Origin: Plantago major
Lineage: Eukaryota > Streptophyta > Magnoliopsida > Lamiales > Plantaginaceae
Direction of reading: 5' to 3'
DNA: 64,000 nt
NCBI GenBank assembly: GCA_026545765.1
Contig: CM048842.1
Coordinates: 73,482,871-73,546,870, forward strand
Shown: one piece after another, positions 33,949-43,876 of the stretch
Position numbering within the stretch: position 1 is the stretch's first letter
How the letters are laid out: the number at the start of each line of letters is the position of its first letter
The notes under the pieces: generated by a model
The model's input: only the letters and a program-made list of their open reading frames with translations
Told to the model about the DNA's origin: nothing
Database searches by the model: none
Translations under genes and position numbers: made by a program

Positions 33949-35460
33949 GTGAAAGAAGCCCTTACTGATAATTTTTGGATAGAAGCAATGCAAGATGAGC
34001 TTCTTCAATTCCAAACAAATGAAGTCTGGACACTTGTTCCCCGCCCCCATAACATAAATGTCATAGGAACCAAGTGGATTTTCAAAAATAAGAGTGATGA
34101 GAAAGGGGTAGTTGTAAAAAACAAAGCCAGATTGGTTGCTCAAGGTTACACTCAAGTAGAAGGCATTGATTTTGATGAAACCTTCGCTCCTGTTGCTAGA
34201 CTAGAATCCATTCGCTTGCTCTTAGCCATAACATGTTGTTTTAAAATAAAACTCAAACAAATGGATGTTAAAGGAGCTTTCTTGAATGGCTACATTGACA
34301 AAGAAGTGTATGTTGAACAACCTGGAGGGTTTGAAGATCCTCTTTACCCTGACCATGTTTTTAAACTAAGAAAAGCTTTGTATTGCTTGAAACAAGCCCC
34401 TCGAGCTTGGTATGCAAGACTGACTGAATTCTTAGTTGGATTAGGGTTTAAGAGAGGTGAGGGAGATCAAACTCTGTTTATCCTCAGGAAAGGAAAGGAC
34501 ATTTGCATTGCTCAAATCTATGTTGATGATATTGTCTTTGGTGCTACTAATCCCTCTTTGCTAGAAAAGTTTGTTCAAGCCATGACAGGAACCTTTGAGA
34601 TGAGTATGATTGGTGAACTCAGTTTCTTCTTAGGGCTCCAGATACAACAGAAACAGGATGGCCTCTTTGTCTCTCAAGAGAAATATGCCAAGAATCTTAT
34701 CACAAAATTTGGTTTGGAAAATGCCAAACCTTGCAGCACTCCCATGGCTACTGCTCTAAAACTCAGCAAAACTGATGTTGGGGACGATGTTGATCCAACA
34801 TTGTATAGATCAATGATTGGAAGTCTCATGTATCTCTCAGCCACCAGACCTGACATCATGTTCTCTGTTTGTGTATGTGCCAGGTATCAATCCAAACCCA
34901 AAACATCTCATTTAACTGCTGTCAAAAGAATCATTCGATATATATCAGGAACTGTTAATCTTGGATTATGGTATGCATGTGATTCAAACACTAATCTGTT
35001 GGGATTTAGTGATTCTGATTGGGCTGGTGACTTAGATGATCGAAAATCAACTAGTGGAGGTTGTTTTTATCTTGGACCAAATCTTGTGTCATGGTATAGT
35101 AAGAAACAAAATTGTGTGTCTCTCTCAACTGCTGAATCTGAATATGTAGCTGCTGGGAGTTGTGTGTCTCAACTAATTTGGCTGAACAATATGCTGCATG
35201 AATATGGGTTCCAAAGTGACACTCTTTTGATGTTTTGTGATAACTTAAGTGCCATTCACATTTCCAAGAATCCAGTTCAACACTCACGCACCAAGCATAT
35301 AGACATTCGACACCATTTTCTTAGAGACTTGGTCACCAAACAGATTATTGACATACAACACATTGATACCACAAATCAGTTAGCTGACATTTTCACAAAG
35401 CCTCTTGATAAGGAGAGATTCTTCAGTTTGAGAAGGTCTCTTGGTCTATGCACTATTTGA
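33949..35460 (+). CDS. Copia reverse transcriptase and RNase H region
   Basis: One open block of 503 residues starts within the reverse transcriptase (EVWTLVPRPHNINVIGTKWI) and reaches the end of pol. Key motifs are VKGAFLNGYI, YCLKQAPRAWY, the catalytic YVDDIVFG, LMYLSATRPDIMF, the RNase H phrases SDSDWAGDLDDRKSTSG and STAESEYVAA, and the end DIFTKPL. All residues usually checked for catalysis are present in this block. It normally functions only as part of the longer polyprotein. Confidence 0.9.
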   Translation: MKEALTDNFWIEAMQDELLQFQTNEVWTLVPRPHNINVIGTKWIFKNKSDEKGVVVKNKARLVAQGYTQVEGIDFDETFAPVARLESIRLLLAITCCFKIKLKQMDVKGAFLNGYIDKEVYVEQPGGFEDPLYPDHVFKLRKALYCLKQAPRAWYARLTEFLVGLGFKRGEGDQTLFILRKGKDICIAQIYVDDIVFGATNPSLLEKFVQAMTGTFEMSMIGELSFFLGLQIQQKQDGLFVSQEKYAKNLITKFGLENAKPCSTPMATALKLSKTDVGDDVDPTLYRSMIGSLMYLSATRPDIMFSVCVCARYQSKPKTSHLTAVKRIIRYISGTVNLGLWYACDSNTNLLGFSDSDWAGDLDDRKSTSGGCFYLGPNLVSWYSKKQNCVSLSTAESEYVAAGSCVSQLIWLNNMLHEYGFQSDTLLMFCDNLSAIHISKNPVQHSRTKHIDIRHHFLRDLVTKQIIDIQHIDTTNQLADIFTKPLDKERFFSLRRSLGLCTI

Positions 35461-36928
35461 TGTGATTTGTTGCAAGCAATGTTGACATAACATCACGGTC
35501 AACATTGACTTCTGTGTATATCTAGTGATGTCCTTTTGCTGTTTAGTTTTTTTTTATTCTTTTTTCATAGTGTTTCTGTGCTCCTGTGCTTCTGTACTGG
35601 TCTATGGTTGTTTCTGTTTTGTAGCTTACAGGGGTGATGCTTAGGGTTTGAAAGGATATTTGAAACCAAGGTTGAAAGGGATCGAGTCTCCTGTGTGTTT
35701 GCTTTTTGTAAAACCCACTTTTGCTGCTTTTTGGCTATTTTTTTTCTCGTACCTTGACTCGCACTTGATGTTGCCTCCTGTCCTTTATGCTTAACAAATC
35801 TAATGAATTATGATAAAAAGGGCTCGAAATGTTTCCGTCGAGGATCGTGTTGGGCAAGTTTCAAATACTATCCAGATATCGACGTGGCCAATGTGTCATA
35901 TGTCGTGAGGGTTGATGGTCTGTACTGGAAACCGACACGCACAAAAGTGCCGATTCTCGTAATGCTGCTGGTTCACTTTCTGAGTACCAAATTACCCAAT
36001 GTGGTCAAATGAGTGATTTTATGCCATGAGACATGTGTTTGCCTAACTCCGCATAGGCTTCGGCTTTGGAGCGGATTCATACGTGTTCCAATTATTTGAC
36101 ATGGTTCACGGTCTCATGGTCACCCCCACTCAAACTTATGCTAATTGTTCAATTTAATTTTTGAGGCATTGTTGAGTGTGTTTCTTTGGTATTCCCTTCT
36201 CTTCATCTTTGCTCGCGCAGATGGTGTTAATCGAATCTGCACATCTTGAGACTTGGTCTCCTGGCTGACTTACATTAAGAGTGGTCTGATTTCCCGATGT
36301 TGTCATCAATGTTGAGCCAACATTCAGGACAACATTGACTGTGCTTGAAGGACTTCTTGCTCTTTTGTTGTGTTTTTTGTGTGCTCTCTATTTTTTTTAA
36401 ATGTGTTTTTGGGTTGGGTTTGAGGGGGAGTACTTGTCTCTTACATCCGTTTTTTTTGGGAATCTGTTAAGTGTCTTACTCATACTTGATCTTGATTTGT
36501 TTCCTAAACCAAAAATGTACCTCCCTAAGTTGAGTATTGAGAATCTTCTTCATAATTGACCTAATTGATACGGTTTTCATTTGCTTTCCTTAATCTCATA
36601 TTAACAGTTGTGTACAGATCTTGGTTTGTGCTTTGATATATATGTTTATGATCTATGAAGCAAACCAAACCAAAACCACAATCCTTTAACCATATTACTC
36701 CCTCTCATTAGCCCACTTCTCCACCACTCAGTAAAACTGCCGCCCACCTAAACCACAATCATTACCAAAAAAATAAAATAAAAATAAAAATAAGGGTAAT
36801 TTTTTACTACTCCCAAGCCGCAGTTAAAACAAAAACTTCTCACCTTCCACACACTATTCACCTGTCACTCTCAAACAAATTCCTCTCCCGCTCATCCTCC
36901 TTCATCCCTGCACTCACTAATCTGAACT
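35461..36928 (+). other. Spacer between pol and extra ORF, copia
   Basis: No protein domain is recognised. The spacer holds two dense groups of the ATGTTG/CAACAT motif near 35478 and 36297. It becomes C-rich and pyrimidine-rich just before the extra ORF. Confidence 0.6.
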
Positions 36929-38942
36929 ATGTCTTCTCCAACAAAACCCGTCTTGCCCGATTTTTCGCTGCAAACACCTGAGGGGGACCAAGCATACCCT
37001 CTCCCCATCCGTGCAGAACCGGCCGATTTCGAGATTCCTGTCTATGAGCTAAGTGAGGGATCGGGAGAGGGTGTTGAAAAATCCTCATCTCCAGTATCAA
37101 AACCACCATCTCCATCTCCAACATCACCTGCTCAACCTAAAAAACCTCAAACCGTGTCTTCACCATCAAACCCTTCTCAATTTGCTGCAGAAACCCTTGT
37201 TAATTTGGGAAATGCACCGGTCGACCTGCCAAAGGATCTGAGGGATGATGATAAAAGCCCAATGGGGGTAGAGAAAGATACTTCCATGGAGGATGCTGAG
37301 AAAGATGTTGAACATACTGAAGTTCAACATGCAGATCTTGGAGAAAACCCCCAAAACCCTTCATCTGTTGAGAAGGATGATGTGCAACAAGCTGACAGAA
37401 CAGGGGAAAAGGCTACTGATTGCCTGAATGGTGATGAGAATCAGACCATCATGCACTCTGAACATGTTGAGAAGTCTGCAAAAGAGCCTACTACTGAACC
37501 AGTTGTTGTGGAAGATTGGAAGTCAGATGACTCAGAGAAAACAAAAAGCGACCCTATGAATGTAGATGAGGATGTTGTTTCAACATCGGCTGCTCATAAT
37601 AATGACAATGAAGTGAATGATGAAAGCTCTGATGATCTGAAGGATTATGAGCCAGAAACGGAAGATGACTCTAAGGATGAGTCAATGATTGATGAAGAAG
37701 ATCTAAGCAATGCCGATGAAAGCTCAGATGACTCTGAAGACTATGAGGCTGAAGCAGAGGAAGAATCTGAAGATGAATCACTTGATGATGAGGATGTCAT
37801 TCTTGGAGAAGATCAGATTGAAGATCCTGAGGTAAATGATCTACCCTCTGAACCTGTTTTTGTAGATGGTTCTGATTGGGATGAAGATGCAGTCTCTCAT
37901 TTATTCTATGCTAATAAGAACTTAGAAAAATATGAGAAAATAAAAAATAATTCAATGGATGTTGAGAAGGTAATCAAAGAGGAATCATTTGAAGAGTATA
38001 ACTTAGTTGCTTACCTGAAGAAAAGGAACCTCCATCATGCTGTTACCCAATATGCAGCCTTTGTTCCTGAAATCAGCAAAGAATTCTATGCACATTTATC
38101 TGAGAATTTTGGTATTGAAGGGCATGGTAAACATCACTGTGTGTATCTTAGGGGTGATGTATTTTTCTTGAATTCTAAGGATATCAATACTGTGCTGCAT
38201 AGAAATAGGGATGAGGTTGAGACCCCTGTGGAGGTGACTATGGATGAGATTGCTAGGGAGCTAACTGCAGGAAAACTACAATCTTGGCCTAGTGGTACTT
38301 TGGACTTGAAATATTGTTGTTCTCTAGTCTCTGTTCTTGCCAGGATCTGCTTGTACAACTGGCTGCCATCTTCCAACAACAACAAGCTCAGTCAAGAGGC
38401 AGCCATGTTGCTCTACAGGATCAAAATGGGCTACAATGTCAATCTGGGAGAAAGGATTCTTAAAAAACCTAGAGAATTCCAAGAATAGAGGGATCAGAGG
38501 CCATTTGATTCTCCCATCCACCATCTTTGCAGTTCTTCAGTTGCAGGGTATTGAGGTCAAAGCCGATGATGTCTATCATTCCAACTTCAAATCCATCACA
38601 GTCACCAAGCAACTGCTGGAAACACATGACAGGATCTGTGATCTTCCATGGGTGGATCCTGAAGTTCCTGTGAACATGGATGTGGAGGAGAATATTCCTC
38701 TTCCTACAGGCAATGCTGATGCACCAGAAAGTTCTGTGGCTGCTGCTCAACGCTCCAATGTTGGCCTACATGTTGGTTCAACATTGATCCCTAGCATTGA
38801 AACTCTTTCTGCAGGTATCTTAACTAATCAGGATAAGCTGATTCCGGAGCAAATCAAAGGACTTGATGAGCAGATCTCTAACAATCTGAAGTTCAGAAGC
38901 ACTCTAGTATCTTTTCTTTCCTCACAAAAAGGGGGAGAATAG
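36929..38942 (+). CDS. Copia extra 3' ORF, acidic protein of unknown role
   Basis: The first block, 36929-38488, predicts 519 residues. It starts with a Pro/Ser-rich segment, then a long Asp/Glu/Ser-rich region, and after about residue 350 a folded-looking domain with EISKEFYAHLSENFG and CVYLRGDVFFLN. That resembles a domain family annotated as putative plant transposon protein in many retroelement-linked genes. A second block continues to 38942. SIRE-type elements often carry an ORF in this position, sometimes called envelope-like. No clear signal peptide or membrane segment is visible here, so an envelope role is not supported. The reading is in more than one frame. Confidence 0.65.
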
Positions 38943-39039
38943 ATACTTGAATTTTTTAAATTTGTCTTACTACTGAACAATTTCTACTCATTTTGGGTCT
39001 GTAATATGTTAAATACTCTAGAACTTATCTTAGCTGTCT

Positions 39040-39165
39040 GATTAAGGGGGAGATTAACTTAGCTATCTGATTAAGGGGGAGATTGGCTCTTAAGTTGTTC
39101 TTAGTTATGTTTCTACTAACCCCTTGTTTTGTTTTGTGATGAAAGACTAAGATTAAGGGGGAGAT
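39040..39165 (+). other. Repeated polypurine tracts before copia 3' LTR
   Basis: The phrase gattaagggggagatt occurs three times, near 39040, 39071 and 39151. The last abuts the LTR. Multiple polypurine tracts are described for SIRE-like elements. Confidence 0.8.
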
Positions 39166-40035
39166 TGAAAGTGCAGTGCGCACTTGTATTTTGATAATCT
39201 TGTCTTTCAATAATCAGTTCCAAGTTTGTGTTTGTTGTTGTTGTTTGTGAAGCTGCAGGACTACCAATGTTGTATAACATTGTGACAGGATAGAATTCAA
39301 TGCTGGCATAATATTGAAGATATAACATTGTAGTCGACATCAAGAACAAAGCACATTGGACAGGAAACTTGGACTGGAAGTATTTACAAATCGAACAAGA
39401 GATGATTTAAGGAAAAAAGAACAACTTGTGGTGAAAGCAAGAAGGAATATATTTTATGAAGAATCAAAATATGGAAAATTCCTTCTATGCGTATATTGAA
39501 GAAAACAAGAAAAAGGAAATTGCCTTTGCCGAGATTCTGTTGCCCCTGCTGAGTTCCTATTGCCTTTCGACTTGGATGGAAGTGGTCGATATATCAAGTA
39601 TATATACAAGGACTCAGTAGAGCAATCGTTAAGCCTTTTTGTTGATCAATCAAGATTTTATTAAAGAGTTTAGGCTTCTTGTTTTCTGCTAGCTTTAGAG
39701 TTTGTCTAAGAGTATTCATTGTTGGAATAACTCTTTCAAACATCGACCTAGAATAACTTTTACTGTTAGTTCTTCTAGGGCTAGTTTTGGTTGTTTAATC
39801 AATCATCTGTGATTGTATTAAACCTAGTTGATTAGATCTACTTTTCCTGTCAGTAGATATTTTGCCTAAAGGCATGGCCAACATATTTATATATTGTTGG
39901 CTTGGTAATAGAAGTTTCATTCATTCATCCGATGCCTATTGTTTATTGTGTTGAAGACATTGTTGAACAACATTGTTGTCAACATTGTCTATTGATCTTG
40001 TTCTAAGTACCAATCCGGGATCCTACGTTCTAACA
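39166..40035 (+). repeat. 3' LTR of copia element
   Basis: It matches 29234-30090 at about 99 percent. It carries one extra 12-13 bp near its end that repeats caacattg. Confidence 0.93.
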
Positions 40036-41340
40036 TTATGATTGAAAATTAACTTTGTTAGATTATTAATGCATTATTTTAAAGATAAAATAAGTAAAGT
40101 CGGTAAAAGATCTTAGGTGTTGCATAGCCAACTATGGCAGCAGATTGGTTGCCGCCTAATCTTGGTATCATATTAGCTAATTTTGATGCTACGGTTGAGT
40201 ACGTAGAGCCTGCATAGGGGTGGTATTAATTAGTGTTGTTGCTAGGCATCAACCGGGTCAATGTTATTGCTTGGCGTCAAAATTTGTGTCATATTGTTTT
40301 TTCTAGAAAGTGCGGAAGGTTTAACTGACAAATATTAGCAACTGAATTGGTTCGAAATTCTGAGTGGCAACATGTAGTAATTAATTAAAGGGGATTTCTC
40401 TTTGGGGATTAAATCTCTTGAGTCTACATATTATAGATTTGCATCTTTTTTTCATTATAGAAGAAACCGAGGCATTTGATGTAGAATTTTGTCCATTAGT
40501 AGTCGCTATGCTCTAATTTTATTTTTGTTTCTTTTCATGATCAATCTTTCGAACTATTTTTCAATTACATATTTGTTTTCGAACAACACCTAGATGTTGA
40601 AATGTTTCCTATATTCTCAAATCTCAACTGTTACCTTTAGTTTTGAAATGGGACATATGATTGTAAGCTTTATTTATTTGATAAACATGCATAGTTCTTG
40701 CTTGGAATTGGTTACACTTGAAACTCTTGATGGATAACAAATCGTCTAAATCGAGTAAGCGTTTACAGTCTCAAGATCAGACTCTACGAGATTGAATAAA
40801 TTTGAATGAGCGGAAATGTTCAAAATTATACTATTTTGAAAATATATTCTACATGTATTAGTTGTTTATTCATTAGGTACTCACTCAGTTCATATGACTG
40901 TTCTGTCATCCGTGCACACAATAATATCCTTGCATTTACTTCAATGGATGGAAAATAGTCAAGGAAGTGAATAAACGAAAATGTCCTTATTGCTGTTAGA
41001 TAAGTGGCTAAAATGATCACAAGATTGGCCCACTCTTGCCCAACCAAGGACAAACTCCAAAAATTCGCCCAACATTGCATATAAGACACTGAACACAGAA
41101 AAAAGAAAACCTATCTAGCAGCCCCCCTTTTCTGTACCACGATATTCCAGGGCTATAGAATCTATTGACAACATGATCAATGCTCTCGGGTTCGTTTCAT
41201 TAAACATCTACACTCAATTTTATGTATCTTTCACATATTTCGTTTCAAACAAATTGTTAGTTATACATCATTTAGTATCCATTAGAATTATAGATACTCT
41301 ATGATAAATAATTTATTTTATTATTAAGGTAAAGCCAAAC
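40036..41340 (+). other. Helitron C interior between copia and Rep-upstream remnant
   Basis: The segment at 40190-40460 is shared with Helitron A (11280-11560). The remainder is AT-rich and has no supported coding region. Confidence 0.55.
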
Positions 41341-41353
41341 TAATGAGGCTGGT

Positions 41354-41863
41354 GTGAAAACTGCTACTACAACATTGATCAAAACTATGGTGGAAGAGTA
41401 CAATTCATATGCAAAAGTATACAAGACGGCCAGATATCGCATCTCCCTTGATAATGCCCGTGAGGTAGGCCTTCAACTTAATGAAAGACTCCAGGGGATG
41501 AGCGAACTTACAATTTGCTTACTGCATCTGAAGTAACTGATGCTATAGTAGAGGGTGATTTTATAACTTACATGCAAAATATCATATTATGGTTGATCAG
41601 ATGAGGAATGGGGACTTGAAGCACATAACTGTGTTTCGATGCTACCTTATTTTTCAATATCCATTACTTTTCGTCCATGGAGAAGAAGGATGGTATATCG
41701 ATATAGTATTGTGAGTAAGATGCCAAATCTTATTCTTAGGGAGTTCTTAATTAGCTTTCCGGATACAAGATAGGGAGAATGAAGGTCATCAACTCATACT
41801 TAGCAGGTGGTCATTATTACAATCATTATTGATTCTAGAGGAGATATTATATTTGGAGGACTT
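41354..41863 (+). pseudogene. Helitron transposase remnant, region upstream of Rep
   Basis: The block 41354-41536 reads TLIKTMVEEYNSYAKVYKTA, matching the segment before the Rep domain in plant Helitron proteins. A further frame near 41640-41700 gives YLIFQYPLLFVHGEEGWYIDI, corresponding to the conserved DPLQYPLLFPYGEDGW-like phrase. Frames change several times. The gypsy element interrupts the region at 41864, and helicase sequence follows on its far side. The HUH and tyrosine motifs of the nuclease were not found. Confidence 0.75.
41859..41863 (+). repeat. Target-site duplication of gypsy copy 2, left
   Basis: The five bases gactt recur at 56104-56108 directly after the other LTR. Confidence 0.9.
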
Positions 41864-42832
41864 TGTTGAGGGTGTAACTCCCCAACTACTTAGATTTATT
41901 TAACTCTTCTAATGGGTACCAAGATGAGGGGCTCCTTGCTGGATGAGGGGCAAGGCGTAAGAACCAGCGACCAACTACTTCGGTAAGGACCTGCACACTT
42001 GAGTGGGGGGGGGGGGGGTTAGTGCCCGGTTTGCTAAGTGTCAAACCGGGATGAGACTTCACTCGAGAGTGACTGAGGATCAACTCTGTAATATACTGGG
42101 ATCGGGATCGTGATGTGACTAGCGAGATGACTTGTACGAAGTGAAGTTAAGTTGCTTACTTGTTGGGATGTGTGCCTTATTTATAGGCTATCATCAAAAT
42201 GGAAGGGCTTGCTAGGATTGCGCCATGTGTACGGCTAGGATTGAGCCACCAATGCTAAGATGAGGCCCATAGCCCAATAATGAAGCTTTAGCCCATGCCA
42301 TCTTGGGCTTTAGGGGTAGTTTGGTCATTATTGGGAGAGTTCTTGAGGATGTGACAGAGTCTGCCGAGGTCCCAGGTTCGGAGAGGTCGGTCCGGATGTC
42401 TGATCCGGACAGTACTTGGTTGTTAGCTGAGGAAGTTCTCCTGTCTGTCCAACTCTTCCGATTCGGAGCTCCTGGGTTCGGACATCTCACTCTTTGGTGC
42501 CACTTGCTTGGTAGCCTTATGAGATGGTCATGCTGGATCCGAGTTGACATCCGTATCGGAGTCCTTGGGTCGGAGAGGGTGCTGACTTAGCACTATGCTC
42601 CTTTCCCAGGGAGGCTCGGACCAAGGTGGGTCGGACCTATGGTTCCGGGTCGGGCCTTGCAGGTCCAAATCCTTTGTCCCTTTCTTTTAGGGTGGGTCGG
42701 ACCATAGATGGTCTGCCCGGATCGGACCATTGGCTCGGACCTAAGTGCCTCGGATCCATTGGATGACTTGGGATGCCTTAGGATTCGCTCCTAGGTCCTT
42801 TATGACGGATTGGACATATTTCCGTATCAACA
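41864..42832 (-). repeat. 3' LTR of gypsy copy 2
   Basis: It has TG...CA borders over 969 bp and contains an antisense TATA-type stretch (minus strand ctataaataagg) at about 42177-42188. Confidence 0.93.
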
Positions 42833-42848
42833 TATGTCCCCCTAGTTT
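42833..42848 (-). other. Polypurine tract of gypsy copy 2
   Basis: On the minus strand the sequence before the LTR is aactagggggacata. The flanking cttggaaact is shared with gypsy copy 1. Confidence 0.65.
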
Positions 42849-43458
42849 CCAAGTATCTTAGTAGAAGATAGTTGTGGAACTATTGGTTTGGGAAGTCGCT
42901 TTTGAGGAAAGAATCCGTTCTCCGTCCAATCCGCTTTGATCTCGTTGAAAAAGGTGTACTCCAGACCGTGTGGCCATTGACTTAGTGTCTCCCCCTTTTT
43001 TTTCTAAAACATCGCCATCCGAGGGACTAGGTCCAAGGGCAACGACGTGAAGAAAAAGAAAAAGGGTATTTGTAATGGAGACTAAGTTTAGGCTCAACAT
43101 CGTAGTGTACCTTTGACGAGCTACTGATGGCGGAAAAGTGTCCCGTCCGAACCAGCCTCTGTGGTTGCGGGAAGGTCCGAAGGGTAATCGCTCGAGTATA
43201 CGAGGTTCCTTGTGTGGACAAGTTATGCTGGGCTGATAAGCCGCTGGGCGTCCGAGAAGACGATACTCCGGAGCTCTCGTGTTGTCTGCCCCCCGAGAGA
43301 GGGAGAGTTGTTGTATTCATCTATCCAAGAGGTAAATTTGTTGTACCCATTCGTCATTTCACTTGGTATAATTGTACTAAACCGTTGGATGGTTTTTGAT
43401 CGACGGTGGAGATTAAATCCGAAAAATCGCGATGGTTGGAGTTCCCAATATGGCCCTC

Positions 43459-43466
43459 TATAAATA
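43459..43466 (+). promoter_or_regulatory. TATA box of the antisense accessory gene, gypsy copy 2
   Basis: The plus strand reads tataaata within ctctataaatagagg. It lies about 420 bp upstream of the first ATG at 43877. The equivalent box exists in gypsy copy 1. Confidence 0.6.
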
Positions 43467-43876
43467 GAGGGGTTGGTCGGTTCATTTCTCACCGTTTAGA
43501 GAGATAATTTTTGCATTCCGAGTACATCCGAAGCAACTGCAATCAATCCGAAGCGAGCGACGAGCGGTTCGAAGCGCGTGATCCTGTGTAGAGTCAAGTC
43601 ACTTCTATCTAATCATCCGAGTCCAAGTAAGTTTACTTGTCTTGTCTTAAGAATAAATTATCTCTGTGGTCTTTCATCTTCAAGTTACTCGGATGTATGC
43701 TTATAATGTGTAGTATAGTTGATAACCAATACGTTCTTGATGTTGGCTAACACCGAATAAGTGTAGTACTGACTCCGAACTAACTGCGCCGAGTAAAGCT
43801 GCTAGTTTTGGCTTTGAATTGGCCACTTTAATATACATAAACGACCTCTCGGACTGCCATCTTAAAGCTTACGATA

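Larger units (their letters stand above)
29234..40035 (+). mobile_element. Ty1/copia LTR retrotransposon, 10.8 kb, with extra 3' ORF
   Basis: Two LTRs (857 and 870 bp) enclose a primer binding site, gag, protease-integrase and reverse transcriptase-RNase H regions in Ty1/copia order, a long spacer, an extra acidic ORF and repeated polypurine tracts. The 5-bp target duplication ttatg lies at 29229-29233 and 40036-40040. Large size, an extra ORF after pol and repeated polypurine tracts fit the SIRE/Maximus lineage. The LTRs differ by roughly ten substitutions and one 12-13 bp indel, about 1 percent. With usual plant rates that suggests an age of roughly half to one million years. Structure is complete, but the coding region is broken at about three to five points. 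Confidence 0.93.

Noticed and set aside
36929-38488. Host nuclear acidic protein gene
   Set aside because: It lies between copia pol and the 3' LTR, shares the element's dispersed motif and carries a retroelement-linked domain, so it belongs to the element.
42212-42590. Frames on both strands in the gypsy LTR, repeated at 55483-55861
   Set aside because: They exist twice only because the LTR is duplicated; LTRs are regulatory and not expected to code.
43027-43492. Short frames upstream of the antisense gene
   Set aside because: They overlap the promoter and leader region and have no recognisable domain.
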